A stretch of DNA of 13,396 nt, taken from contig CAJGCQ010000022.1 in NCBI GenBank assembly GCA_904501875.1, positions 1 through 13,396 on the forward strand, given 5' to 3'. The translations under genes and the position numbers were made by a program. Origin of the DNA: Clostridiaceae bacterium. Its GTDB lineage: Bacteria; Bacillota; Clostridia; Oscillospirales; Acutalibacteraceae. Of the stretch, positions 1 through 6,663 are shown one piece after another. The notes under the pieces were generated by a model that saw only the letters and a program-made list of their open reading frames with translations, ran no database searches and was not told the origin of the DNA. Positions within the stretch are counted from its first letter, which is position 1. Each line of letters starts with the position of its first letter.

Positions 1-903
1 ATAGTGAAGAATATTGAGGCGGTGGGAAAGGCCATATCCTCTTCACAAACTTCAAAAAAGCTTTTAAAGGAGATAGCGCCGGATATAGTTGTGGGTACAG
101 GTGGCTATGTAAGCGGACCTGTTCTGCGTGAGGCGCAAAAATTAGGAATTAAAACCGCTATACACGAGCAAAACGCCTTTCCCGGCGTAACCACAAAAAT
201 GCTTGCGGATAAGGCTGATAGGGTAATGCTCGCAATGCCCGAAGCCCAGAGCCGACTAAACCTTAAAAAAACGCCGATTATTACGGGAAACCCCGTAAGG
301 AACGAGCTTTTGAGCGTTACAAGGGAGAAGGCACGGGCTGAATTAGGTCTTGATAACCGCCCGCTGATACTTTCCTTCGGCGGCTCTTTAGGGGCCAGAC
401 GCATTAATGAGGCTGTAACCGGTCTTATTAAATGGCACAACGGCACTGATAAATTTTATCACATTCACGGCACAGGCAAAATAGGGTATGAGGCTATGAT
501 AGCTTCTCTTGAGGGCGTGGAGCTGTCGTCGCTTATTGATGTGAGAGAATACATTAACGATATGGATATATGTATGGCGGCGGCCGACCTTGTGATATGC
601 CGTGCGGGAGCAATTACCTTAAGCGAGCTTTGTTGCTTAGGCAAGCCGTCGGTGCTGATTCCCTCACCTTATGTTGCGGAAAATCACCAGTATCACAATG
701 CTATGACCCTTAAAAAGGCAGGTGCGGCGGAAATTCTTGAGGAAAAGGATTTAAGCGGCGAAAGCCTAATCAATGCCGTTTCAAAAATAATTGAAAATAA
801 ACCCCTTTTAGAGAAGATGGGAAATGCGGCGGTTAAACACGCAATTTTGGACTCAAATAAAAGAATTTACGATGTTTTAATGCAATTATATACGGGAGCG
901 TGA
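1..903 (+). CDS. murG: MurG, undecaprenyl-PP-MurNAc-pentapeptide-UDPGlcNAc GlcNAc transferase (5' end outside window)
   Basis: MurG adds GlcNAc from UDP-GlcNAc to lipid I, making lipid II on the inner face of the membrane. The reading frame is open from base 1, so the gene starts upstream. About 300 residues remain of a usual 355-370, and the N-terminal glycine-rich lipid I-binding loop is missing. Visible family motifs, counted from the GTG at 4, are GTGGYVSGP (about 31-39), HEQNAFPG (54-61), TGNPVR (94-99), FGGSLGA (125-131), and the UDP-GlcNAc-binding stretch RAGAITLSEL (200-209) with its conserved Glu, followed by ENHQYHNA (226-233). The GTG at 4 is an internal Val codon, not a start. The gene ends with TGA 90 bases before murA on the same strand, and no terminator lies between them, so co-transcription is likely. 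Identity is secure. Confidence 0.96.
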   Translation: MVKNIEAVGKAISSSQTSKKLLKEIAPDIVVGTGGYVSGPVLREAQKLGIKTAIHEQNAFPGVTTKMLADKADRVMLAMPEAQSRLNLKKTPIITGNPVRNELLSVTREKARAELGLDNRPLILSFGGSLGARRINEAVTGLIKWHNGTDKFYHIHGTGKIGYEAMIASLEGVELSSLIDVREYINDMDICMAAADLVICRAGAITLSELCCLGKPSVLIPSPYVAENHQYHNAMTLKKAGAAEILEEKDLSGESLINAVSKIIENKPLLEKMGNAAVKHAILDSNKRIYDVLMQLYTGA

Positions 904-947
904 CAATTTCCGTACTTTCGCATAGTATGAACTGTGAAAAAGTTTTT

Positions 948-972
948 GTCATTGAAAAGTATTACCAATGAC
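948..972. repeat. 7-bp inverted repeat in the murG-murA gap
   Basis: GTCATTG (948-954) and CAATGAC (966-972) are perfect inverted arms around an 11-base loop, just upstream of the murA ribosome binding site. There is no T-run after it, so it is not a standard terminator. It could be a small leader hairpin, a processing site or an operator, or it could be chance. The 90-base gap shows no convincing promoter: TTGAAA at 952-957 has no matching -10. Confidence 0.35.
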
Positions 973-993
973 TACTGTGAGAGGGTGCGGTAA

Positions 994-2253
994 ATGTCCG
1001 AAATAATAGTAAACGGCGGTAAAAAGCTTTACGGCGGTATAACCGTTCAGGGGGCGAAAAACAGCGTTCTTCCTGTGCTTGCGGCAACCGTTTTGTGCCA
1101 AAAGGAATGTGTAATACATAACTGTCCTGCACTTTCAGATGTTAATACTTCTATTAAAATTTTACGGGCTCTCGGTTGCGGCTGTGAAGCCGAGGGCAAC
1201 ACCGTAACTGTAGACAGCAGGGGAATAAACGCTTACGAAATTCCCGATAACTTAATGCGGGAAATGCGTTCTTCCATAGTTTTTTTAGGTGCTATTATAG
1301 GCAGATGCGGCAGGGCTGTGATAAGCAGTCCCGGCGGCTGTGAATTAGGCCCCCGTCCTATTGATTTGCACCTTTCTGCTCTCGAGCGAATGGGGGTCAC
1401 CATAAACGAGGAACACGGCTATTTAATCTGCACCGCCGAAAAGGGACTTCAAGGGGCGGAAATCAGTCTTGGCTTTCCAAGCGTGGGCGCTACCGAAAAT
1501 ATTATCCTTGCGGCGGCTACCGCAAAGGGAATGACAACAATTCACGGGGCGGCAAAGGAGCCGGAAATAAGCGACCTTGCCGATTTTCTTAACAGTGCGG
1601 GAGCCCGTATTTACGGCTGTGGGTCGGACTGTATCAGAGTTTACGGGGTAGAAAGGCTTGGCGGTACCGAGCATACTATTATCCCTGACAGGATAGCGGC
1701 GGCAACATATATGGCCTGTGCCGCGGTTACCGGCGGAAAAATAACAATGTGTAATATTATGCCGTCGCATATGGTCTCCACATTTTGGGTGTTCAGAGAA
1801 GCAGGGTGCGAAGTAGAGCTTTCAGGTAAAAGTCTCACCTTGTCGGCGCCTGAGCACCTTAAAAGAGTGCCTACCGTCAGAAGTCTGGTTCACCCGGGAT
1901 TTCCTACTGACGCAGGGCCCATTATAGTTGCCATGTTAACTGTAGCAGAGGGCACCTCGGTTTTTGTTGAAAACATATTTGAAAACCGCTTTAGTTATGT
2001 TGATGAGCTTAAGCGCTTCGGGGCTAAGATTAAAACCGAGGGAAAAATTGCGGTGACAGAGGGCGTAAAGGAGCTTTCGGCCACCGACTGCAAGGCCACC
2101 GATTTACGAGGCGGTGCGGCGCTGGTTATTGCGGCGCTTACGGCTTATGGGGAATCAAGGATAGGGGATATTCACCACATAGAGCGCGGTTATGACGATA
2201 TTGTATCGGTTTTAGGTGCACTTGGCGCCGATATTAAATACAGTAAGGATTGA
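994..2253 (+). CDS. murA: MurA, UDP-N-acetylglucosamine 1-carboxyvinyltransferase
   Basis: MurA transfers enolpyruvate from PEP to UDP-GlcNAc, the first committed step of peptidoglycan synthesis, in the cytoplasm. The 419-residue length is normal. Catalytic features are Lys22-Asn23 in QGAKNS, Arg92, the mobile loop PGGCELGPRP with the PEP-binding and fosfomycin-target Cys116 and Arg121, Asp306 in GFPTDAG (the general base equivalent to E. coli Asp305), and Arg398 in HIERGYDDI. The ATG at 994 is preceded by GAGAGGG at a normal distance. Many Firmicutes carry two murA paralogues. This copy sits between murG and ftsQ, as in several clostridial dcw clusters where murA takes the place of murB. With Cys116 intact, fosfomycin sensitivity of the enzyme is expected. 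Identity is secure. Confidence 0.97.
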   Translation: MSEIIVNGGKKLYGGITVQGAKNSVLPVLAATVLCQKECVIHNCPALSDVNTSIKILRALGCGCEAEGNTVTVDSRGINAYEIPDNLMREMRSSIVFLGAIIGRCGRAVISSPGGCELGPRPIDLHLSALERMGVTINEEHGYLICTAEKGLQGAEISLGFPSVGATENIILAAATAKGMTTIHGAAKEPEISDLADFLNSAGARIYGCGSDCIRVYGVERLGGTEHTIIPDRIAAATYMACAAVTGGKITMCNIMPSHMVSTFWVFREAGCEVELSGKSLTLSAPEHLKRVPTVRSLVHPGFPTDAGPIIVAMLTVAEGTSVFVENIFENRFSYVDELKRFGAKIKTEGKIAVTEGVKELSATDCKATDLRGGAALVIAALTAYGESRIGDIHHIERGYDDIVSVLGALGADIKYSKD

Positions 2254-2257
2254 TAGC

Positions 2258-3043
2258 TTGAAAAGGACAGTGGAAAACGACGAGTTTTTAAAAAAAAGAA
2301 AAGCCCGCCAGCGCAGAATAAGAAAACGGCGAATGATTATCGGTTTTTCGCTGTTTCTCGTTTTGCTTGCCGTAGTTGGCATTATTTTGTCGCTGACGGT
2401 GCTTTTCCCGATAAAGAATATAACCGCAAAGGGCAGCGAAAGGTACACGGCGGAGCAGATAATCTCTTCAAGCGGTATAACCCTTGGGGATAATCTGTTT
2501 GTTTCCTCTTTTAAGACCAATGGCCTAAGAGAAAAACTGCCCTACATTGAAAGCGTTAAAATTAAGCGGACGCTTCCCGACAGTATTACAATTACCGTAA
2601 AGGACGCCCTGCCTTACGCCTGTTATTACGGGGACGGAGCTTACTGCACGGTAAGCCGGAGTGGCTATGTGCTTGAAATCGCAGAAGAAAAGCCCGAGTC
2701 CCTCCTTGAAGTACGTGCGGTCGGTGTTAAATGCACCCTTGGTAAGGCGGTTTCCTTTTCGTCTGAAAAATCGGAAGAGTTAATAACCGAAATCGGTAAA
2801 TTGGCTGACGAATACGGTGTGTCGCTTAACTGCATAGATGTAACAGACGAGCTTAATATTACCCTTAAAACCGAAAATCGCTTTATTGTAAATCTCGGCA
2901 CATCAAACTTTCTGCAAAACAAATTTGCCCATCTTTCGGGAATGATAAAAAATATTGAGGAAACAAAGACGGGTAAAATTAATTTAAGTATGTGGACCGA
3001 GAGTAATACCGAGGGCACCTTTGTAGCAGGCAGTATTGAATAG
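2258..3043 (+). CDS. ftsQ: FtsQ/DivIB-type division protein, TTG start
   Basis: This is a bitopic divisome protein that links early and late division proteins and septal peptidoglycan synthesis. From the TTG at 2258 it is 261 residues. It has a very basic cytoplasmic tail (about 10-25), one membrane segment (about 26-49), a POTRA domain (about 52-116, from FPIKNITAKG to ITITVKDALP), and an extracytoplasmic FtsQ/DivIB beta domain to the end. The start was chosen because AAGGA (2244-2248) lies 9 bases upstream of the TTG. An in-frame ATG at 2216 would overlap murA by 38 bases, has no good ribosome binding site, and adds residues unlike the family. The TTG comes 4 bases after the murA stop, which suggests translational coupling. 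No terminator separates it from ftsZ. The family call is strong; FtsQ versus DivIB is only a naming choice. Confidence 0.9.
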   Translation: MKRTVENDEFLKKRKARQRRIRKRRMIIGFSLFLVLLAVVGIILSLTVLFPIKNITAKGSERYTAEQIISSSGITLGDNLFVSSFKTNGLREKLPYIESVKIKRTLPDSITITVKDALPYACYYGDGAYCTVSRSGYVLEIAEEKPESLLEVRAVGVKCTLGKAVSFSSEKSEELITEIGKLADEYGVSLNCIDVTDELNITLKTENRFIVNLGTSNFLQNKFAHLSGMIKNIEETKTGKINLSMWTESNTEGTFVAGSIE

Positions 3044-3122
3044 AAAATATTGCAAATAAGACGCTTAAAAGCTATAAATTTTTGAAAAAAATAAAAAAAT
3101 TACAAAAATGTAATAAAAAGTG

Positions 3123-3151
3123 TTGAAATTTAAAAAAGGATATGTTAATAT
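3123..3151 (+). promoter_or_regulatory. ftsZ promoter (sigma-A, extended -10)
   Basis: TTGAAA (3123-3128) and TAATAT (3146-3151) are separated by 17 bases, and a TGT sits directly before the -10 as an extended -10. The surrounding 170-base gap is very AT-rich. This gives ftsZ its own transcription in addition to any read-through from the mur/ftsQ operon, which fits the high dosage of FtsZ. A second TATAAT (3157-3162) has no good -35 partner. Confidence 0.65.
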
Positions 3152-3213
3152 CATTATATAATATGTAATTATGCGAATAATATCTATTTTACATAATGAT
3201 GGAGGAATTTAAA

Positions 3214-4275
3214 ATGCCATTTGAAGTAGCAGAAGAACAAGAGAATGTTGTACAGATTAAGGTTGTCGGTGTCGGCGGTGGCGGCGGAAACGCTGTAAAC
3301 CGTATGGTTGAGGCCGGCGTACGCGGCGTTGAGTTTATAGCTATTAATACTGATAAGGCGGCTTTGCTTCAGTCTAAGGCGAATCAGAAGATTCAGATTG
3401 GGGACAAGACCACCTCTGGTATGGGTGCGGGCGGAAATCCCGATAACGGCCGTGCGGCGGCTGAGGAATCAAGGGATGAGATTACCGCAGCTATCCGCAG
3501 TGCGGATATGATTTTCATTACCGCAGGCATGGGCGGCGGTACAGGCACAGGTGCGGCTCCCGTTGTTGCGTCTATCGCAAAGGAGCTTGGTATCCTTACT
3601 GTAGGTATCGTTACAAAGCCTTTCGCTTTTGAAGGCAAAAAACGTATGACACAGGCTGAGTCTGGCATTGCGGCTCTCCGTGAGCAGGTGGACAGCCTTG
3701 TTGTTATCCCCAACGAGCGCCTTAAGTTTGTTTCAGAGCAGAAGATTACCTTTAAAAATGCTTTCTACATTGCAGACGATGTTCTCCGTCAGGGCGTTCA
3801 GAGCATTTCCGAGCTTATCAATGTAACCGCTCTTGTAAACCTTGACTTTGCCGATGTTAAATCTATTATGGCGGACGCAGGCTATGCTCATATGGGCGTT
3901 GGCGTTGCTACAGGCCGTGATAAGGCAGAGCAGGCGGCCCGTGCGGCTATCAGCAGTCCCCTTATCGAGACCTCTATGGAGAATGCCCGCGGAATTATCA
4001 TCAGCATTACAGGTTCTGACGATATTGGCCTTGAAGAGGTTGAGCTCGCTTCTTCTATCATCACAGATATGGCTCATCCGGATGCAACCATCATTTGGGG
4101 TGCTCAGCTTGATGATACCCTCGAGGATACTATCCGTGTAACTGTTGTTGCTACAGGCCTCGGCGATGATAAAAAGGATAACAAGAAGGATGATTTAGCT
4201 TCTCTTATCGGCAACGCTTCCGATGATGATGAGAGCTACACCGATGTTATAAGCTTCTTCAACAAGGAAAACTAA
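3214..4275 (+). CDS. ftsZ: FtsZ, tubulin-like cell division GTPase
   Basis: FtsZ polymerises with GTP into the division ring, and in spore formers also into polar rings that recruit SpoIIE. From the ATG at 3214 it has 353 residues. Visible features are the nucleotide-binding VGVGGGGGNAVNRM near the N terminus, the tubulin signature GGGTGTG (107-113), and the T7 synergy loop NLDFADVKSIM with catalytic Asp211 and Asp214. The start at 3214 was chosen because GGAGG (3201-3205) sits 8 bases upstream. The ATGs at 3196 and 3199 precede this site and would place it inside the gene. The GTPase core ends near residue 318. Only about 35 residues follow, a charged linker plus the tail SYTDVISFFNKEN, so the linker is unusually short. 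Codon use is that of a highly expressed gene. No ftsA is adjacent. Identity is secure. Confidence 0.98.
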   Translation: MPFEVAEEQENVVQIKVVGVGGGGGNAVNRMVEAGVRGVEFIAINTDKAALLQSKANQKIQIGDKTTSGMGAGGNPDNGRAAAEESRDEITAAIRSADMIFITAGMGGGTGTGAAPVVASIAKELGILTVGIVTKPFAFEGKKRMTQAESGIAALREQVDSLVVIPNERLKFVSEQKITFKNAFYIADDVLRQGVQSISELINVTALVNLDFADVKSIMADAGYAHMGVGVATGRDKAEQAARAAISSPLIETSMENARGIIISITGSDDIGLEEVELASSIITDMAHPDATIIWGAQLDDTLEDTIRVTVVATGLGDDKKDNKKDDLASLIGNASDDDESYTDVISFFNKEN

Positions 4276-4302
4276 TAACAGACTTCTGATAATAAATATA
4301 AT

Positions 4303-4337
4303 ACAAGCAGTCGCTGTCAGGCGGCTGCTTGTTTGTT
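4303..4337 (+). terminator. Rho-independent terminator after ftsZ
   Basis: ACAAGCAGTCGC (4303-4314) pairs with GCGGCTGCTTGT (4321-4332) over 12 base pairs, including one G-U, around the loop TGTCAG. The short T-rich tail TTGTT (4333-4337) is weaker than usual. A TATAAT (4297-4302) lies directly before the stem and could serve as a -10 for the next gene. Confidence 0.75.
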
Positions 4338-4356
4338 AGAAAAGGCAGGTGCAAAA

Positions 4357-5925
4357 ATGCTGCTTATTAATAATGTAAATATACCCCTTGATACTGATTT
4401 TAACAACTTAAAACCCTATGCCGCTAATTCTCTTAAAGTTGATGTATCTGCCGTTAAATCGGCACGACTTTACAGAAAATCGGTTGACGCAAGAAAGAAA
4501 AGTGAATTGCATTTTTGCTGCTCCTTGCTTGTGGAATTAAATATAAATGAAAATTCCGTATTAAAAAAAGCCAAAAATTCTTTGCTTTATTCTCCAATCA
4601 AGTATGTGTGGAAAAATAGTGATAAACACCCTAAAACAAGGCCGATTGTTGTCGGCTTTGGCCCTGCGGGAATGTTTGCGGCGCTCTTTCTCGCCCGTGC
4701 GGGGCTAAAACCCTTAGTGCTTGAGCGTGGGCGGGACGCTGATGCGAGAACCGCAGATGTAAACCGCTTTTTTGCGGGCGGAGAGCTTAATGCCGAATCA
4801 AATGTACAGTTCGGTGAGGGTGGCGCAGGTACCTTTTCGGACGGAAAGCTAAACACAGGAATTAAAGATTTCCGTTGCCGTGCGGTTTTAGAGGAGCTCT
4901 ATAAGCACGGCGCACCCGAGAATATTTTGACCGACGCAAAGCCACATATCGGAACGGATATACTTGTTGATGTTGTAAAAAACATAAGAAAGGAAATTAT
5001 TTCCTTAGGCGGTGAGGTGCGTTTTGAAACAAAGCTGTGCGATTTGTGCTTTAGGGACGGAAGGCTTGTTTCGGCTGTAACACAAACGCAGGAAATCCCC
5101 TGTCAACACCTTGTCTTGGCAACGGGACATTCCGCACGGGATACCTTTTTAATGCTTAAAAACAACCAAGTTAGTATGATAAGAAAGCCTTTTTCCATGG
5201 GCGTTAGAATCGAGCACCTGCAAAGGGATATTAATAAGGCTTTGTATGGCGATTTTGCATCTCATCCCGCTCTTGGTGCCGCCGACTATAAGTTAGCGGT
5301 GCATCTTCAAAACGGCAGGGGAGTGTACACCTTTTGTATGTGTCCGGGCGGTGAGGTGATTAACGCTTCAAGTGAGGTGGGCGGTATTGCGGTAAACGGT
5401 ATGAGCAGGAGCAGGCGGGACGGTGTAAATGCCAACAGCGCTCTGCTTGTAAGCGTTGAGCCTGATGACTTAGCGGGCGACGATGTGCTGGCGGGCTGTG
5501 CATTGCAAAGAAAAACCGAACAGGCGGCATATGCACTTTTCGGCGGCGTGGTACCCGTAAGCACGGTTGGAAGCTTTGTTTTCGGCAAACCCTTTGAAAT
5601 TACAAGGGTTAAGCCTACTGTAAAGCCAAACTTTGAATACGCCGATTTTGAAAAGATTTTCCCTAAGTTTATTTGTGACAGCTTAAAAGAGGGGATTTTG
5701 CTCTTTGATAAAAAGATAAAGGGCTTTGCAGACGAGTCGGCTGTGCTTACTGCACCCGAAACGAGAAGCTCGTCCCCTGTAAGGATACTAAGGGGCGAGG
5801 ACGGACAAAGCCTAACACACAGCGGAATTTATCCCTGCGGTGAGGGTGCGGGCTATGCAGGGGGAATAATGTCCGCCGCAACCGACGGTCTTAAAACTGC
5901 CGAGGCCCTCCTTGCGGGAATATAG
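4357..5925 (+). CDS. FAD-dependent dehydrogenase of the COG2509 type, substrate unknown
   Basis: This is a cytoplasmic flavoprotein of the widespread, uncharacterised COG2509 family; no substrate can be named. From the ATG at 4357 it has 522 residues, normal for the family. The N-terminal 90 residues form the small domain typical of these proteins, with the motif RKSVDARKK. A dinucleotide-binding fold follows (PIVVGFGPAGMFAALFLARAG, about 96-116, ending in the ribose-binding VLERG), then the family block QFGEGGAGTFSDGKLNTG (about 151-168). A C-terminal FAD motif is GIYPCGEGAGYAGGIMSAA. A TTG at 4333 is in frame but lies in the ftsZ terminator. The ATG at 4357 has AGGTG 5 bases upstream and AAAGG further up. 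The gene ends 9 bases from the convergent gene's stop, with no clear terminator between. Its occurrence after ftsZ does not imply a division role. Confidence 0.85.
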   Translation: MLLINNVNIPLDTDFNNLKPYAANSLKVDVSAVKSARLYRKSVDARKKSELHFCCSLLVELNINENSVLKKAKNSLLYSPIKYVWKNSDKHPKTRPIVVGFGPAGMFAALFLARAGLKPLVLERGRDADARTADVNRFFAGGELNAESNVQFGEGGAGTFSDGKLNTGIKDFRCRAVLEELYKHGAPENILTDAKPHIGTDILVDVVKNIRKEIISLGGEVRFETKLCDLCFRDGRLVSAVTQTQEIPCQHLVLATGHSARDTFLMLKNNQVSMIRKPFSMGVRIEHLQRDINKALYGDFASHPALGAADYKLAVHLQNGRGVYTFCMCPGGEVINASSEVGGIAVNGMSRSRRDGVNANSALLVSVEPDDLAGDDVLAGCALQRKTEQAAYALFGGVVPVSTVGSFVFGKPFEITRVKPTVKPNFEYADFEKIFPKFICDSLKEGILLFDKKIKGFADESAVLTAPETRSSSPVRILRGEDGQSLTHSGIYPCGEGAGYAGGIMSAATDGLKTAEALLAGI

Positions 5926-5934
5926 TGGTTATAG

Positions 5935-6525
5935 CTACAGTATACCGTTGCTTTTTGCATTTAAAAGCCAGATGTTAACGGGGGAAAATCGGTCTAAAAT
6001 ATAGCACCATTCGTTTTCCACAGGCTGTGATGTAAGTTCTGTTTCTTCGCTTGGAATTATTATAAGCAGAGCTTTTGTAAATTTTTCAAAAAAATAAAAA
6101 CCTTTAAGAGCCTTAACAAGCTGTGGGATAATGTTGGAAATACATACTCCCTCGGCTTTAATTATAATCCTTTTTGGCTCTGTACTCACCTTGATTTTAC
6201 CTCCGTCTCTGCTAAACTTAAAAAGCTCTGATATAAGCGCAGTGTAAAGCCGTCTGTTTATAAGGCGAACTCCGCAGCCCGAAAAAACAGTAGAGAGCCT
6301 AATCCCCCTTTGCATAAGAATGATAACCGCCGCACCTAAGAGGGAGTTTGAGAGCTTTATTATATCTATAGGGGTTAGTTCGTTTTTATAATAAAATGCC
6401 TCTGCAAGACTGATTATTCTAAGCTGGGACAGCTGTTTTAATTTGTCGCCCTTTAAACACGAAATTTGAACATAAAGTCTCAACGCAGACAAATACCGTT
6501 CAAAAGTTTTTGGCAAATATATCAT
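5935..6525 (-). CDS. Degenerate histidine-kinase-like (pseudokinase) protein, function unknown
   Basis: I do not recognise a named family. From the ATG at 6525 (GGAGG 7 bases upstream) the product has 196 residues with no signal peptide or clear membrane segment. Its architecture follows a sensor kinase core. Residues about 30-55 (ISLAEAFYYKNELTPID) resemble the second helix and linker after the phospho-acceptor helix. About 56-125 (GIRLSTV, then NRRLYTALISELFKFSRDGGKIKVST) mimic the N-box region of HATPase domains. About 130-160 resemble the closing helix and final strand. The N-box Asn, the DxGxG box and the GLGL box are all missing, and the protein contains no histidine at all. Catalysis is therefore unlikely, and a binding or scaffold role is inferred. 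A reading frame continues upstream to 6603 but has no ribosome binding site there. The gene is divergent from gap across a putative Rex operator. Confidence 0.6.
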   Translation of the reverse strand: MIYLPKTFERYLSALRLYVQISCLKGDKLKQLSQLRIISLAEAFYYKNELTPIDIIKLSNSLLGAAVIILMQRGIRLSTVFSGCGVRLINRRLYTALISELFKFSRDGGKIKVSTEPKRIIIKAEGVCISNIIPQLVKALKGFYFFEKFTKALLIIIPSEETELTSQPVENEWCYILDRFSPVNIWLLNAKSNGIL

Positions 6526-6533
6526 AATGTGAC

Positions 6534-6547
6534 CTCCGCATACGGAG
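6534..6547 (-). promoter_or_regulatory. Hairpin that would cover the ribosome binding site of the kinase-like gene
   Basis: On the - strand transcript CTCCG pairs with CGGAG around a 4-base loop. The 3' arm contains the GGAG of the Shine-Dalgarno sequence of the gene starting at 6525. The 5-bp GC-rich stem could limit translation or respond to a factor. It is short and could be chance. Confidence 0.35.
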
Positions 6548-6559
6548 TTATTATGCCAA

Positions 6560-6587
6560 ATTATATAAAAATTAAAAAAATTGTTAA
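6560..6587 (-). promoter_or_regulatory. Promoter for the kinase-like gene
   Basis: On the - strand TTAACA (6587-6582) and TATAAT (6565-6560) are separated by 16 bases and lie 35 bases or more upstream of the ATG at 6525. The -35 lies inside the putative Rex operator at 6581-6598. Confidence 0.5.
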
Positions 6588-6598
6588 AGTTTAAACAA
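6581..6598. promoter_or_regulatory. Putative Rex operator in the gap divergent promoter region
   Basis: TTGTTAAAGTTTAAACAA matches the known Rex consensus TTGTTAA-N4-TTAACAA at 13 of 14 defined positions; the mismatch is at position 13. Rex is the NADH/NAD+-responsive repressor of many Firmicutes. The site ends 5 bases before the gap -35 and contains the proposed -35 of the opposite gene, so one bound Rex dimer could affect both promoters. The rex gene is not in this window. Confidence 0.6.
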
Positions 6599-6603
6599 AG
6601 CAC

Positions 6604-6632
6604 TTGAAAATAACGGAAAAATAGGGTAAAAT
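6604..6632 (+). promoter_or_regulatory. gap promoter (sigma-A)
   Basis: TTGAAA (6604-6609) and TAAAAT (6627-6632) are separated by 17 bases, 31 bases before the gap start codon. The leader carries an AAAGGAGGT ribosome binding site. Confidence 0.7.
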
Positions 6633-6663
6633 AGAAAATGTAAAAATAAAGGAGGTAATTCCA

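Noticed and set aside
2216..2257. ATG at 2216 as the ftsQ start
   Set aside because: It overlaps murA by 38 bases, has no ribosome binding site and adds 14 atypical residues; TTG at 2258 has AAGGA at a good distance.
3156..3162. TATAAT at 3157-3162 as the main ftsZ -10
   Set aside because: No -35 lies at suitable distance; the extended TAATAT five bases before it has a matching TTGAAA.
3196..3213. ATG codons at 3196 and 3199 as ftsZ starts
   Set aside because: The GGAGG at 3201-3205 lies after them and fits only the ATG at 3214.
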